This document shows, piece by piece, positions 1 to 7,730 of a DNA stretch of 64,000 nt. Source of the DNA: Nitratireductor soli (GTDB taxonomy: Bacteria; Pseudomonadota; Alphaproteobacteria; Rhizobiales; Rhizobiaceae); NCBI RefSeq assembly GCF_001050155.1, contig NZ_LFVY01000007.1:62001-126000 (forward strand), in the 5' to 3' direction. Under the pieces are notes generated by a model. It searched no databases, was not told where the DNA came from, and worked only from the letters and a program-made list of their open reading frames with translations. How positions within the stretch are numbered: position 1 is the first letter of the stretch; the number at the start of each line of letters is the position of its first letter. Both the position numbers and the translations under genes were made by a program.

Positions 1-70
1 CATCGGCTTCCTGTTCCTGCTGATCGTTTTTCCCAGCCTGTCGACCTGGCTCCCGAGCCTGATGTACTAG
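1..70 (+). CDS. TRAP transporter large permease (DctM-like), C-terminal end only
   Basis: The window opens inside a gene. Reading from base 2 gives a hydrophobic helix followed by STWLPSLMY and a TAG stop at 68-70. This is the usual ending of the DctM large membrane subunit of TRAP dicarboxylate transporters, where a last membrane helix is followed by a short tail of the LWLPNLM type. Only 22 residues are visible, so the substrate and the rest of the operon cannot be read. The hydroxyacid dehydrogenase that follows on the same strand would fit a TRAP system for a hydroxy or keto acid, but that is inference. Confidence 0.55.
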   Translation, partial: IGFLFLLIVFPSLSTWLPSLMY

Positions 71-150
71 AGCATTCTTCAGCTAAATGGTTCATCTGGC
101 GTCGCATAAATGCGGCGAAAACAAACAGATAGGGTGTTTTGAGTGAACTT
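69..150 (+). repeat. Interspersed palindromic repeat, copy 1 (diverged)
   Basis: First of five copies of an intergenic repeat in this window (others near 11590, 16370, 25330 and 26490). It reads AGCATTCTTC, then CATCTGGCGTCGCATAAATG and CGGCGAAAACAAACAGATAG. This matches the best copy (26491-26595) block by block, but the first stem-loop is degraded. The CCGCAT/ATGCGG-type stem is still visible as CGCATAAATGCG. It starts directly at the stop codon of the TRAP gene, so it may act as its transcript end. Confidence 0.65.
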
Positions 151-250
151 GTATTCACGAAAAATGCCCTAGCGGCTGCGAACAGAGGGTTTCCCAGCAC
201 TTTCGAGACGCCGCACCGGCGTTCCAATTCCCAATCGTGAGAGGTGAACT

Positions 251-1237
251 ATGTCCAAGGGGTTGAATGCGGCGGCTGACGATACGCTGGTCCGATCGTC
301 CGAAAAGCCCGGCGCCCTGGTTTTCTATTCCCAGTTCGATGAACCGGAACCATGGCGGGTGGCTCTGAAGGAGATGCTGCCGGAGCTGGACTTCCGCGTG
401 CATCCGGACGTGGGTAACCCCGACGAGGTGCGGTTCGCGCTGGTCTGGCGTCCGGAACCCGGATTCTTCGCCGGGTTCAAAAATCTCCAACTGGTGGTGA
501 ACCTGGGGGCGGGGGTGGATTCGCTGACCAACCGCGATGACCTGCCCGACGTGCCGATCTCGCGCCTGTCCGACAAGGGCATGATCGCCCTGATGCGCAG
601 CTACGTGCTGTTCGCCGTCATCCGCTATGCGCGCGACATGCCGAGCTTCGAGCAGGCCAAGCGGCGGCGGGAGTGGCATTACATCCATCCTCGACCCCTG
701 CACCAGACGCGCGTCGGCGTTGTCGGGCTGGGCGTGCTTGGGGCGGCCGTGGCCACGGCGCTTGCCGAACTCGGCTTCGACGTGCGCGGCCTGGACAAGG
801 AGGAGAAGCAGGTTCCCGGCGTCAAATGCATGCGGCACGCCGGCGGCTGGGACGATTTCCTCGGCGATCTCGATATTCTGGTGAACATGATGCCGCTGAC
901 CGGGCAGACGAGAAAGCTGATCGGCGCGGACGTGTTCGACGGCCTGCCGAAGGGCGCGAAATTCATCAACGCGTCGCGGGGCCAGGTGGTCGATGAAGAC
1001 GCGCTCATCGCGGCGCTCCGGGATGGCCACCTGGGCGGGGCGACGCTCGATGTCTTCGAAAACGAGCCGCTGTCGCCGGACCATCCCTTCTGGGACATGG
1101 AGAACGTGTACATCACGCCGCATCTGGCAAGCATCACCGTGCCGGAAATGGCGGCGCGCGACGTCGCGGAGAGCATTCGCCTGATCCTGTCGGGTCAGGA
1201 TCCGCTGCATTGCATCGATCCGGGGAAGGGCTATTGA
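251..1237 (+). CDS. D-2-hydroxyacid dehydrogenase, GhrA-like (glyoxylate/hydroxypyruvate reductase type)
   Basis: A 328-residue NAD(P)-dependent dehydrogenase of the D-isomer 2-hydroxyacid family, expected to reduce a 2-keto acid to a D-2-hydroxy acid (or the reverse) in the cytosol. The Rossmann motif GLGVLGAAV lies at about 159-167. The family catalytic triad is present: Arg243 in NASRG, Glu272 in FENEP and His291 in PHLAS. The N-terminal half resembles glyoxylate/hydroxypyruvate reductase A rather than phosphoglycerate dehydrogenase. The ATG follows GAGAGGTGAACT, an acceptable ribosome site. It stands alone between the TRAP gene end and a convergent operon, so its natural substrate may be the solute of the upstream transporter. 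Confidence 0.88.
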   Translation: MSKGLNAAADDTLVRSSEKPGALVFYSQFDEPEPWRVALKEMLPELDFRVHPDVGNPDEVRFALVWRPEPGFFAGFKNLQLVVNLGAGVDSLTNRDDLPDVPISRLSDKGMIALMRSYVLFAVIRYARDMPSFEQAKRRREWHYIHPRPLHQTRVGVVGLGVLGAAVATALAELGFDVRGLDKEEKQVPGVKCMRHAGGWDDFLGDLDILVNMMPLTGQTRKLIGADVFDGLPKGAKFINASRGQVVDEDALIAALRDGHLGGATLDVFENEPLSPDHPFWDMENVYITPHLASITVPEMAARDVAESIRLILSGQDPLHCIDPGKGY

Positions 1238-1247
1238 GAGTGCGCGA

Positions 1248-1802
1248 TCAAGCGCGGCCGCTGCCGATCATCGCGGCAAACCGCTGCATGAAATCAACCA
1301 GCAGGCGCTCGAAATCGGGCGAGAGGACGTCTCCCGTCTCGCTCAAGAGCGCGTCGGTGACCTTCACGTAGAGTTCCGGCTGGGGAAGGGTGAGGATGTC
1401 GAGATGGGTCAGTATGGTGCGCAGATGGGTTTGGGCGACCGCCGTGCCGAGCGCGCCGGTGGACGCCCCGGCCACAGCCGCGACCTTGCCGCGCCATGCG
1501 CTCGCACCGTAAGGGCGGGATCCCCAATCCAGCGCATTCTTCAGAACGGACGGGACCGACCTGTTGTATTCCGGCGTGACCAACAGCAGGCCATCGGCCG
1601 CTTCCACCTGCTTCTTCAGCCGCTTCACCGCCGGAGGCAGATCTCCGTCGAGGTCACGGTTGTAAAGGGGCAGGTAGGAGATATCGACCGGCGCGAAGCA
1701 AAGGAATTCGCTCCCCGCCGCCTGCAAGGCCAGGCTCAGGCGCTGGTTGATCGACCGCGCGCTGAGGCTGCCGACGAGCACCGCCACGTTGGGTCGCGTC
1801 AT
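1248..1802 (-). CDS. NAD(P)H-dependent FMN reductase
   Basis: A 184-residue flavodoxin-fold reductase (SsuE/ChrR/YieF type) that reduces FMN with NAD(P)H. The phosphate-binding loop GSLSARSIN sits at 11-19. The family motif TPEYNRSVPSVLKNALDW is complete. Its ATG overlaps the permease stop as ATGA, so it is the last gene of the five-gene ABC operon. In sulfonate operons such reductases feed FMNH2 to a monooxygenase, but no monooxygenase gene is present here, so the partner must be elsewhere or the enzyme serves another role such as quinone reduction. A longer in-frame reading exists upstream, but it is only antisense frame of the permease. Confidence 0.85.
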   Translation of the reverse strand: MTRPNVAVLVGSLSARSINQRLSLALQAAGSEFLCFAPVDISYLPLYNRDLDGDLPPAVKRLKKQVEAADGLLLVTPEYNRSVPSVLKNALDWGSRPYGASAWRGKVAAVAGASTGALGTAVAQTHLRTILTHLDILTLPQPELYVKVTDALLSETGDVLSPDFERLLVDFMQRFAAMIGSGRA

Positions 1803-2566
1803 TTCTTGTACTCCGTCAGGAACAGGCGGCCAAGCAGCGTGACGCCGCCAACGGCCAGCGCGGCGTAGAGGACGATCAGCAGGATCACGGCATAGAGCTG
1901 GTCCATGGAGAACACGGTGCCGTATTTCTTGACCAGGCCGCCCATGCCCATGATGGCGATCAGCACCTCGCCGTTGATCAGCCCCTTGATGCCGCGCGCC
2001 ACGCCGAGGCGCAGTCCGGCGAGGAAATAGGGCGCGCCCGCCGGCAGGCGGATTTCGCCCAGAATGCGCCAGCGGCCGGCGCCGAACGAGCGCGCCATTT
2101 CCAGAAGGGCCGGGTCGGTCGAGCGAACGGCGGTTGCCGCGTTCGTCGCGACGACGAACACGGAGAAGGCGATGACGGTGGCGATCCTGGTCTGCGAGCC
2201 GATGCCGAAGATCATCATGAACACCGGCACGAAAGCGATCATCGGCGCGGAAAGCCCGGCCTTGACGAAAGGTCCCACCGCCACGTCGACCACGCGCGAA
2301 AGGCCCATGCCGATGCCGATGACGCTGCCGGCAGCGAGCGAGATCGCCAGGCCGGTCAGAAGGGCAAGGGTGCTGTCGAGCAGCGGAGCGGTCAGCGCGC
2401 CGCTTGTCCACAGGCGCGCGAAGGCGGCAAGCACGGCGCTGAGCGGCGGCAGCGTCAGGATGTCGGCGCTGCGCCCGGCAATTTCCCAGACGCCGGCCAG
2501 GACGGCCAGTGAAAGGAGGAACGGCGGATTGAACCATCGGCCCGTGCGAAGGAGCACGCGGTTCAT
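1799..2566 (-). CDS. ABC transporter permease, SsuC/TauC-like (second permease of the operon)
   Basis: A 255-residue inner-membrane permease of the binding-protein-dependent family (nitrate/sulfonate/taurine type), with about six hydrophobic helices. The cytoplasmic coupling loop is recognisable around residues 145-185 (SFGAGRWRILGEIRLPAG). It overlaps the ATPase gene upstream and the flavin reductase downstream by four bases each. The operon encodes a second permease of similar length (3363-4181), so the pore is probably a heterodimer. SsuC-type systems usually have one homodimeric permease, so this arrangement is less common. The substrate is unknown. Confidence 0.85.
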   Translation of the reverse strand: MNRVLLRTGRWFNPPFLLSLAVLAGVWEIAGRSADILTLPPLSAVLAAFARLWTSGALTAPLLDSTLALLTGLAISLAAGSVIGIGMGLSRVVDVAVGPFVKAGLSAPMIAFVPVFMMIFGIGSQTRIATVIAFSVFVVATNAATAVRSTDPALLEMARSFGAGRWRILGEIRLPAGAPYFLAGLRLGVARGIKGLINGEVLIAIMGMGGLVKKYGTVFSMDQLYAVILLIVLYAALAVGGVTLLGRLFLTEYKK

Positions 2567-3366
2567 GATGGCGTGCCCGCCCGCTCATCGGCCATCATGC
2601 CGCGCAGGCGGTCCCAGACGCGCGCCGTCAATTCGACGAAACGTGGATCGCGGCGGGTTTCCTCGGTGCGCGGGCGCGGCAGGTCCACGTCGATCACGTC
2701 GGTGACATGGCCCGGCCGCGCGCCCATGATGATGACACGGTCGGACAGGAACACCGCCTCGTCCATCGCATGGGTGATGAAGAGGACGGACAAGTCGGTC
2801 TGCGACCAGACGTCGAGCAATTCTGTCTGCAGGATCAGCCGCGTCTGTGCGTCGATGGCCGAGAAAGGCTCATCCATCAGGAGAACGTTGGGCGAGACGG
2901 CGAGGGCCCTCGCCAGGCCGACCCGCTGCTGCATGCCGCCGGAGAGCTCGGTCGGATAGGCGTTGGCGAAGTCGCCGAGCCCGACGGTTTCGAGGAGGGT
3001 GCGTGCCTTGGCATGACGGGTCGCCTTGTCCTCGCCGCGCATTTTCAGGCCGAAGGCGGCATTGTCGAGCACGGTCAGCCACGGCAGCAGGGCAAAGGAC
3101 TGGAAAACCGTCGCCCGCTCGGGTCCGGGACCCGAAACCGGCGCTCCCATGACGCTGATTTGCCCCTCGTCCCAGCCGAGAATGCCGGCGACCATCTTCA
3201 GCATCGTCGTCTTGCCGCAGCCGCTCGGGCCGATGATGGAGACGAACTCGCCGCGCCCGACGGACAGGTTCACCTTGTCCAGGGCGCGGGTTTTGCGTCC
3301 GTCGGCGGAGACGAAGAATTTGGAAACGTCATGCACCTCGATGGCGGGTGTGGCAGGACCATTCAT
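2563..3366 (-). CDS. ABC transporter ATP-binding protein, SsuB/TauB-like
   Basis: A 267-residue ATPase that powers the adjacent permeases. Walker [10 protein letters not shown] is at 46-54, signature LSGGMQQR at 141-148, and Walker B VLLMDEPFSAID at 161-172, as in the nitrate/sulfonate/taurine subgroup. I chose the ATG at 3364-3366 because it overlaps the upstream permease stop as ATGA, like every junction in this operon. An upstream start would add 20 residues without any visible domain. It lies between the two permease genes. Confidence 0.88.
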   Translation of the reverse strand: MNGPATPAIEVHDVSKFFVSADGRKTRALDKVNLSVGRGEFVSIIGPSGCGKTTMLKMVAGILGWDEGQISVMGAPVSGPGPERATVFQSFALLPWLTVLDNAAFGLKMRGEDKATRHAKARTLLETVGLGDFANAYPTELSGGMQQRVGLARALAVSPNVLLMDEPFSAIDAQTRLILQTELLDVWSQTDLSVLFITHAMDEAVFLSDRVIIMGARPGHVTDVIDVDLPRPRTEETRRDPRFVELTARVWDRLRGMMADERAGTPS

Positions 3367-4181
3367 TTGACAAGGCTCCAACGATTGAAACGCCGCTCGA
3401 GCATTTCCACGAGGCTGAGCAGGCACAGGCCGATCAGGACGATGGTCATGGCGACGGCAAGCACGGCGGCCACCTTGAAGCGCCCCTGCAGCTCGGCGAT
3501 GAGGCTGCCGACGCCGGCGCCGACGATGGTCAGTTCGGCCACCACCATGCCGATCAGCGCCTGGCCGAGCGCCAGTCGGGCGCCGGTCATGATGCCGGGC
3601 ACGGCGGCCGGCAGCACCACCTGGCTCAGAATGGTGAAGCGGCGGGCGCCGAAGCTGGCGGCCATCTCGATCAGGTCCGGTTTGATGCGGCGCACGGCGA
3701 TGGCGCTGTTGATGACGACGTAGGAGATGCCGAACAGGACGATGACGGTGACGCGGGCGGCAAAGGTCAGGCCGAGCAGAGCCTGGACCACCGGGACAAT
3801 GGCGATGATCGGCACGGCGACGAGGAAGGTGAAGTAAGGCGATATGGCGCGGTCGGCCAGGGGAAAGCGGGCGATGAGAACGCCGAGCGGCACGCCCAGG
3901 CCGATGATGATGGCGTAACCCGTGACAAGCGCCTGTCCGGTGATCAGCAGGCCGAGCGGCAGGCGCCCGTCGGCCATCAGTTCGATGAATGCCTGAAAGG
4001 TGCGCGTGGCCGTGGGGAAGAGCAGGGCGATGCTGTCATCGCCCGCCAGTTGCCAGGCGGCAAGGAAGACCGCCAGGGCGGTCATTCGCAGAGCCAGCCG
4101 TCCCCAGAACGTCTCGGTAAGAGAAGCGGCAAGCCGGTGGCCCCAAGCACCGGCTTGCCGCGAAGGCGCGTTGCTCGTCAT
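3363..4181 (-). CDS. ABC transporter permease, SsuC/TauC-like (first permease of the operon)
   Basis: A 272-residue inner-membrane permease. After a hydrophilic start it has about six membrane spans and the coupling loop SFGARRFTILSQVVLPAAVP near 160-180. It directly follows the solute-binding protein gene with an ATGA overlap and precedes the ATPase gene with another. It is similar in type, but not nearly identical, to the second permease at 1799-2566, so the two look like long-diverged partners rather than a recent duplication. Confidence 0.86.
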   Translation of the reverse strand: MTSNAPSRQAGAWGHRLAASLTETFWGRLALRMTALAVFLAAWQLAGDDSIALLFPTATRTFQAFIELMADGRLPLGLLITGQALVTGYAIIIGLGVPLGVLIARFPLADRAISPYFTFLVAVPIIAIVPVVQALLGLTFAARVTVIVLFGISYVVINSAIAVRRIKPDLIEMAASFGARRFTILSQVVLPAAVPGIMTGARLALGQALIGMVVAELTIVGAGVGSLIAELQGRFKVAAVLAVAMTIVLIGLCLLSLVEMLERRFNRWSLVK

Positions 4182-5140
4182 CTGTCGGCAAGCGCCTTGT
4201 CCAGGATGGTTCTGTCCACGACATCGGCGGCGGTGATTTTCTGGAAGGGTTCGCCGTCATTGTTGAAGAAGTCGATCGTCTCCTGAACGGAGGATTCCGA
4301 CAGGCCGCCATCGGCCGGCCAGATCTTCGCTTCGACGAAAGCAGCGACCAGCTTCGGGAGCACTTCGGGGTCGATTTCCCCGAGCAGTTCCAGGCCCTTG
4401 TCGGTGAGCAATTGCGGGTTCTCGTAGATCTCCCGGTAGACGTCCAGATGGACCTTGACCCAATCCATCACCAGGTTCTGGTGCGTGGCGATGAAGTCCG
4501 GCCTGGCGGCGAAGGCGGCGCGCATGATCGGCATGGTGCTGGTGAAATCGCTGGTGATCTCGAACTTGCCGGGCATCTTGGCGTTGAGGAGCGTCCAGTC
4601 CTGCAGATCGATGACGCTGGAATCCAACTGCCCGGCGATCAGGGCGGCGAGGCGGTTTTCCGATCCCTCGATGACCGTGACGTTGGCTTTCGTGTCGGGG
4701 CAGTTCGCCGCCAGATACTGGAGCGCGAGCTGACCGACGAAGGAACCGACCGAATGAATGCCGAGCGATTTCCCGTCCAGGGATGCGCAGGTGTTCAGGC
4801 CGGTCTTCGAGACGAGCAGGAATTCATTGGAATTGCCGGCGAGAAAGAACTTGCTGTCCAGTCCCTGGTCCATGGCGTCGAGTATCTGGGCGATGGCCGA
4901 GATGTCGATCGCTCCGGTGGCGGCGGCCTGCAACTGATTGCTGTTGCCGCCCAGCTCGACAGCCTTGATGTCGTAGCCCATGTCCGCCAGGCGATCGAGG
5001 GCGATCGCCGTGGGCAGGTAGCCGACCGACCAGCCCGAGAATCCGAACACGGCTTCCGTTTCATTGGCGTGCGCCGCGCCGGCCGTGCCTGCCGCGAGGA
5101 TCGCTGCCGCACAAAGCCGGCGAAGATAGGCAATCTTCAT
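4178..5140 (-). CDS. ABC transporter substrate-binding protein, nitrate/sulfonate/taurine type
   Basis: A 320-residue periplasmic binding protein with a signal peptide of about 25 residues (MKIAYLRRLC, hydrophobic core, ending AGAAHA). The mature start FGFSGWSVGYLPTAIA and the later GGNSNQLQAAATGAIDI have the pattern of the SsuA/TauA family. I place the start at 5140 because GGAGGGGAAGTCC lies just upstream and the signal peptide begins there. A longer reading adds 30 unlikely residues. It is the first gene of the operon SBP, permease, ATPase, permease, flavin reductase, and its promoter faces a GntR gene. The solute is unknown. Confidence 0.86.
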   Translation of the reverse strand: MKIAYLRRLCAAAILAAGTAGAAHANETEAVFGFSGWSVGYLPTAIALDRLADMGYDIKAVELGGNSNQLQAAATGAIDISAIAQILDAMDQGLDSKFFLAGNSNEFLLVSKTGLNTCASLDGKSLGIHSVGSFVGQLALQYLAANCPDTKANVTVIEGSENRLAALIAGQLDSSVIDLQDWTLLNAKMPGKFEITSDFTSTMPIMRAAFAARPDFIATHQNLVMDWVKVHLDVYREIYENPQLLTDKGLELLGEIDPEVLPKLVAAFVEAKIWPADGGLSESSVQETIDFFNNDGEPFQKITAADVVDRTILDKALADR

Positions 5141-5353
5141 GGACTTCCCCTCCATTTTTATGTGTTTTGCAGATGCAGTTTTCGTGTATTTTGTCGACAT
5201 GTCAATAGATTTTCGAATATTTTGAATCATGCCGATTATGTGGAATATTGCCGCCGGCTATGGCATATCGGAAAGAATCTATAGAAAAGGAGGGGCTGGC
5301 CGCGTGCTGTGCGGTTGCGCCGAGCAAGCCCCCGCTTTGTGAGAGAAACGGCC
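5141..5353. promoter_or_regulatory. AT-rich divergent promoter region with a TGTCGACA palindrome
   Basis: This 213-base gap separates the minus-strand ABC operon from the plus-strand GntR gene and is much richer in A and T than its surroundings (5141-5280). On the minus strand a consensus -35, TTGACA, lies at 5200-5205. The perfect palindrome TGTCGACA at 5192-5199 sits immediately downstream of it, where a repressor would block RNA polymerase. No convincing -10 follows at the ideal spacing. I infer that this is where the neighbouring GntR protein acts. Confidence 0.4.
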
Positions 5354-6022
5354 ATGAACTTGCAGATCACGAGAAACGGAACGGTGTTCATGCAGTTGCG
5401 TGAAGACATCGTCATGGGGCGCCTGCGACCGGGAGAGCGGCTGCGCACCGAGACGCTGCGTCAGCGTTATGCGGTTGGCGGAAGCCCCGTGCGGGAGGCG
5501 CTGATGCGCCTGGAATCCGAAGGTCTCGTAGAGCTCGAAGAAAACAAGGGTTTCCGGGTGGCCGCAGTTTCCCAGGAACAGCTCGACGATCTCAGCGCGA
5601 CGCGCACGGAGATCGAGGGCATCGCCCTGCGCAAATCGATCGCGCTGGGCGGCGTCGAATGGGAAGCAAACCTGGTCAGCGCCATGCACTTCCTGGCCAG
5701 CGCCTCCAGGGAGTCTGACCACGCGCCCTACGACCGCAATGCCGATTGGCTGGCTTATCATCGGGAGTTCCATCGGGCGCTCGTCGCCGGATGCAACTCG
5801 CCCATTCTCCTCGATATCAGGGAGCGGCTGTTCGATCTCGGCGAGCGCTATGTCGCGCTGTCGATCTCGACGAAAGGCGAGGCGCGGGACCATGTGGCCG
5901 AGCACCGGGCGATCATGGCGGCGGCGCTCGAACGCGATGCTGATACGGCGGTAAGGCTCAACCGCGAACACATCGAGCGAACCACCGAGAAGCTGAAACT
6001 GCTCGGCGATTTCGCGCATTGA
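5354..6022 (+). CDS. GntR-family transcriptional regulator, FadR subfamily (FCD domain)
   Basis: A 222-residue repressor. The winged helix-turn-helix covers about residues 5-70, with the family pattern LRTETLRQRYAVGGSPVREAL. It is followed by an all-helical FCD ligand domain with His residues of the metal-binding type (YHREFHRAL, HVAEHRAIM). The start is the ATG after GAGAGAAACGGCC. A start 45 bases upstream would add residues lacking domain content. It is divergent from the first ABC operon and most likely controls it in response to a small carboxylate, but the effector cannot be read. Confidence 0.88.
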   Translation: MNLQITRNGTVFMQLREDIVMGRLRPGERLRTETLRQRYAVGGSPVREALMRLESEGLVELEENKGFRVAAVSQEQLDDLSATRTEIEGIALRKSIALGGVEWEANLVSAMHFLASASRESDHAPYDRNADWLAYHREFHRALVAGCNSPILLDIRERLFDLGERYVALSISTKGEARDHVAEHRAIMAAALERDADTAVRLNREHIERTTEKLKLLGDFAH

Positions 6023-6188
6023 AGCATTGCGCTTCGGTTCCATCGGATAAAACCTCCGGCAACGGTTGAAGTTTCAGGGCGTCTAACCCTCGAGATCGAC
6101 GATGCCGCTTCCTCCTCAGGGCACTCTCCCGGATCCAGACCGTACATGCAGTGTGCTGCGCCGGAGGCAGCAGCGTTTCAGTCGGCCG

Positions 6189-6222
6189 TTGACAAATACC
6201 GACCGTATGGTATGTATCTGGT
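6189..6222 (+). promoter_or_regulatory. TetR promoter with operator; leaderless start
   Basis: A perfect -35, TTGACA, is at 6189-6194 and a -10-like TATGTA at 6211-6216 (16-base spacing). The inverted repeat ATACC-N8-GGTAT (6196-6213) fills the spacer between them. The tetR ATG begins at 6223, about where transcription should start, and no Shine-Dalgarno sequence can fit. The layout indicates autorepression through the inverted repeat and a leaderless mRNA. Confidence 0.6.
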
Positions 6223-6858
6223 ATGTCGAGACCCACCAAGCAATCACCCGAACGCGGCGGCGCACGCATCCGGCTCCTCGAGGCGGCGCGGGACATCGTC
6301 CGCACCAAAGGCTTCGCGGCAACCGCGGTCGACGAGTTGTGCAGGGCGGCCGATGTCACCAAGGGAGCGTTCTTCCACCAGTTCGGCAGCAAGGAGGCCC
6401 TGGGGGTCGCCGCGGCCGAGTTCTGGACCGAGACGACGTCCGACTTCTTCGCCGCCGCGCCCTATCATGCTCCGGCTGATCCCCTGGAGCGGGTTCTTGC
6501 CTATGTGGCGTTCCGCAAGGCGATCATTGTCGGCGATCTGGCCGAATTCACCTGCCTGGTCGGCACGATGGCACAGGAGATATACGCGACGTCCGCCGAG
6601 ATTCGCGATGCCTGCGGCCGGAGCATTCTTGGCCATGCGGCAACGCTCGAGGCCGATATCGAGGCGGCCCGGCGCGATCGCGGCATCACCGGCGACTGGA
6701 CGGCGGAGAGCCTCGCGCGGCATACGCAAACCGTCCTGCAGGGCGGCTTCGTCCTGGCCAAGGCGGGGAACGATCCCGCGCTTGCGCGGGAAAGTCTTGA
6801 TCACCTGGATCGATACATAAGGCATCTGTTTCACGTTACGGAGGAGAACGAGGCATGA
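6223..6858 (+). CDS. TetR-family transcriptional regulator
   Basis: A 211-residue regulator. The N-terminal DNA-binding domain (about 14-60) has the standard pattern ending TKGAFFHQFGSKEAL, followed by a helical C-terminal domain of the AcrR/YcdC-like class that would bind a small hydrophobic or reactive compound. The first ATG is needed to keep the whole first helix, so the start is firm even though no ribosome site precedes it. It overlaps the next gene as ATGA and heads a three-gene operon with a GFA-like zinc protein and a small protein of unknown function. Autoregulation is suggested by the inverted repeat in its promoter. Confidence 0.9.
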   Translation: MSRPTKQSPERGGARIRLLEAARDIVRTKGFAATAVDELCRAADVTKGAFFHQFGSKEALGVAAAEFWTETTSDFFAAAPYHAPADPLERVLAYVAFRKAIIVGDLAEFTCLVGTMAQEIYATSAEIRDACGRSILGHAATLEADIEAARRDRGITGDWTAESLARHTQTVLQGGFVLAKAGNDPALARESLDHLDRYIRHLFHVTEENEA

Positions 6859-7391
6859 GCGAAACCAGAAAGATCGGTTGCGCCTGCGGGCAGACGCGCT
6901 TGGAGCTGAAGGGAGCTCCGATCGTCGTGACGGAGTGCCTGTGCAACAGTTGCCGGGCGGCGGCGGCTCGGTTGGCGAAGCTTCCCGGTGCGAAGAACCT
7001 TCTTACATCCTACGAGGCGACGCTGACGGCGGATTATCGCAAGGATCGTGTCCGCATTCTGTCGGGAGCGGAGCATTTGAAGGAGTTCCGGCTGACCGCA
7101 GACGCGGGGTCGCGCCGCGTCGTCGCCACCTGCTGCAACACGCCGGTCTTCCTGGAATTGAAGGGTGCGCACTGGCTGAGCATCTATCTGCATCTGTGGC
7201 CGGACGACACGCGGCCAAAAGCCGAGTTGCGTACCATGGTCGCAGACCTGTCCGATGCCTCGAAGCTGCCGGACGACATTCCCAATCTGAAGAGCCACAC
7301 GGTTTCGTTCTATGCCAAGCTCCTGGGAGCTTGGATCGGAATGGGGTTCAAGAATCCGAAGATTGCAGTGGCGGGGACGATCGATGCCTGA
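6855..7391 (+). CDS. GFA/CENP-V-like zinc-binding protein (DUF6151-like)
   Basis: A 178-residue protein of the glutathione-dependent formaldehyde-activating enzyme (Mss4-like) fold. The zinc ligands of that fold are visible as CACG at 9-12, CLCNSC at 28-33 and a later TCCNTP. Members of this fold bind zinc; catalytic activity with formaldehyde or glutathione is not established for most of them. It is translationally coupled to the TetR gene upstream and overlaps the next small gene by eight bases, so all three probably respond to the same signal. A role in handling a reactive small molecule is inference. Confidence 0.72.
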   Translation: MSETRKIGCACGQTRLELKGAPIVVTECLCNSCRAAAARLAKLPGAKNLLTSYEATLTADYRKDRVRILSGAEHLKEFRLTADAGSRRVVATCCNTPVFLELKGAHWLSIYLHLWPDDTRPKAELRTMVADLSDASKLPDDIPNLKSHTVSFYAKLLGAWIGMGFKNPKIAVAGTIDA

Positions 7392-7686
7392 CGACAAAAT
7401 TGAAATCGAGAACATCAACAAGCCTGGAAAGACCGAGCGGGTCAGTCGGGCGAAGTACATGGCGATGCGCGAAGCGCTGCTTGCCGTTCTGCCGGCCGAA
7501 GCGCCCGGACTGACGGTGGCCGACGCGAAGGAGGCGCTTCTGCCGCACCTTTCGGAGGCGGTTTTCCCCGAGGGCAAGACGGCTGGATGGTGGCTGAAAG
7601 CCGTCCAGCTCGATCTTGAGGCAAAGGGCGTCATCAAGCGCGCGCCGCGGCCGCCGGTTCGCCTCTACAGGCTCGAACCGGCCTGA
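7384..7686 (+). CDS. Small conserved protein of unknown function (DUF6958-like)
   Basis: A 100-residue soluble protein. The sequence has the look of a compact winged-helix fold: YMAMREALLAVLP, then a helix ending EALLPHLSEAVFP, then WWLKAVQLDLEAKGVIKR, which resembles a recognition helix and wing. I can name no function. The ATG at 7384 lies inside the last codons of the GFA-like gene (8-base overlap), so translation is coupled. A longer in-frame reading from 7312 overlaps that gene heavily and is less likely. It closes the TetR operon and ends 45 bases before a convergent permease gene. Confidence 0.7.
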   Translation: MPDDKIEIENINKPGKTERVSRAKYMAMREALLAVLPAEAPGLTVADAKEALLPHLSEAVFPEGKTAGWWLKAVQLDLEAKGVIKRAPRPPVRLYRLEPA

Positions 7687-7730
7687 CCCTCCGAGGGTGG
7701 CGAAGGGGCAAGGCCGGCCGGCTTTCGGTT

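Noticed and set aside
155-1210. A 351-codon open frame on the minus strand across the hydroxyacid dehydrogenase gene
   Set aside because: It is antisense to a clearly recognisable dehydrogenase, is rich in Arg, His and Gln as expected of shadow frames in high-GC DNA, and has no known domain.
1248-2588. Apparent 446-residue fusion of an unknown domain with the FMN reductase
   Set aside because: The N-terminal 262 codons overlap the permease gene in another frame and look like shadow sequence. The true reductase starts at the ATGA overlap at 1802.
6023-6188. Possible small gene between the GntR and TetR genes
   Set aside because: Short open frames exist on both strands, but none has a ribosome site or recognisable composition. 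The gap is best read as the tetR promoter and a GntR transcript end.
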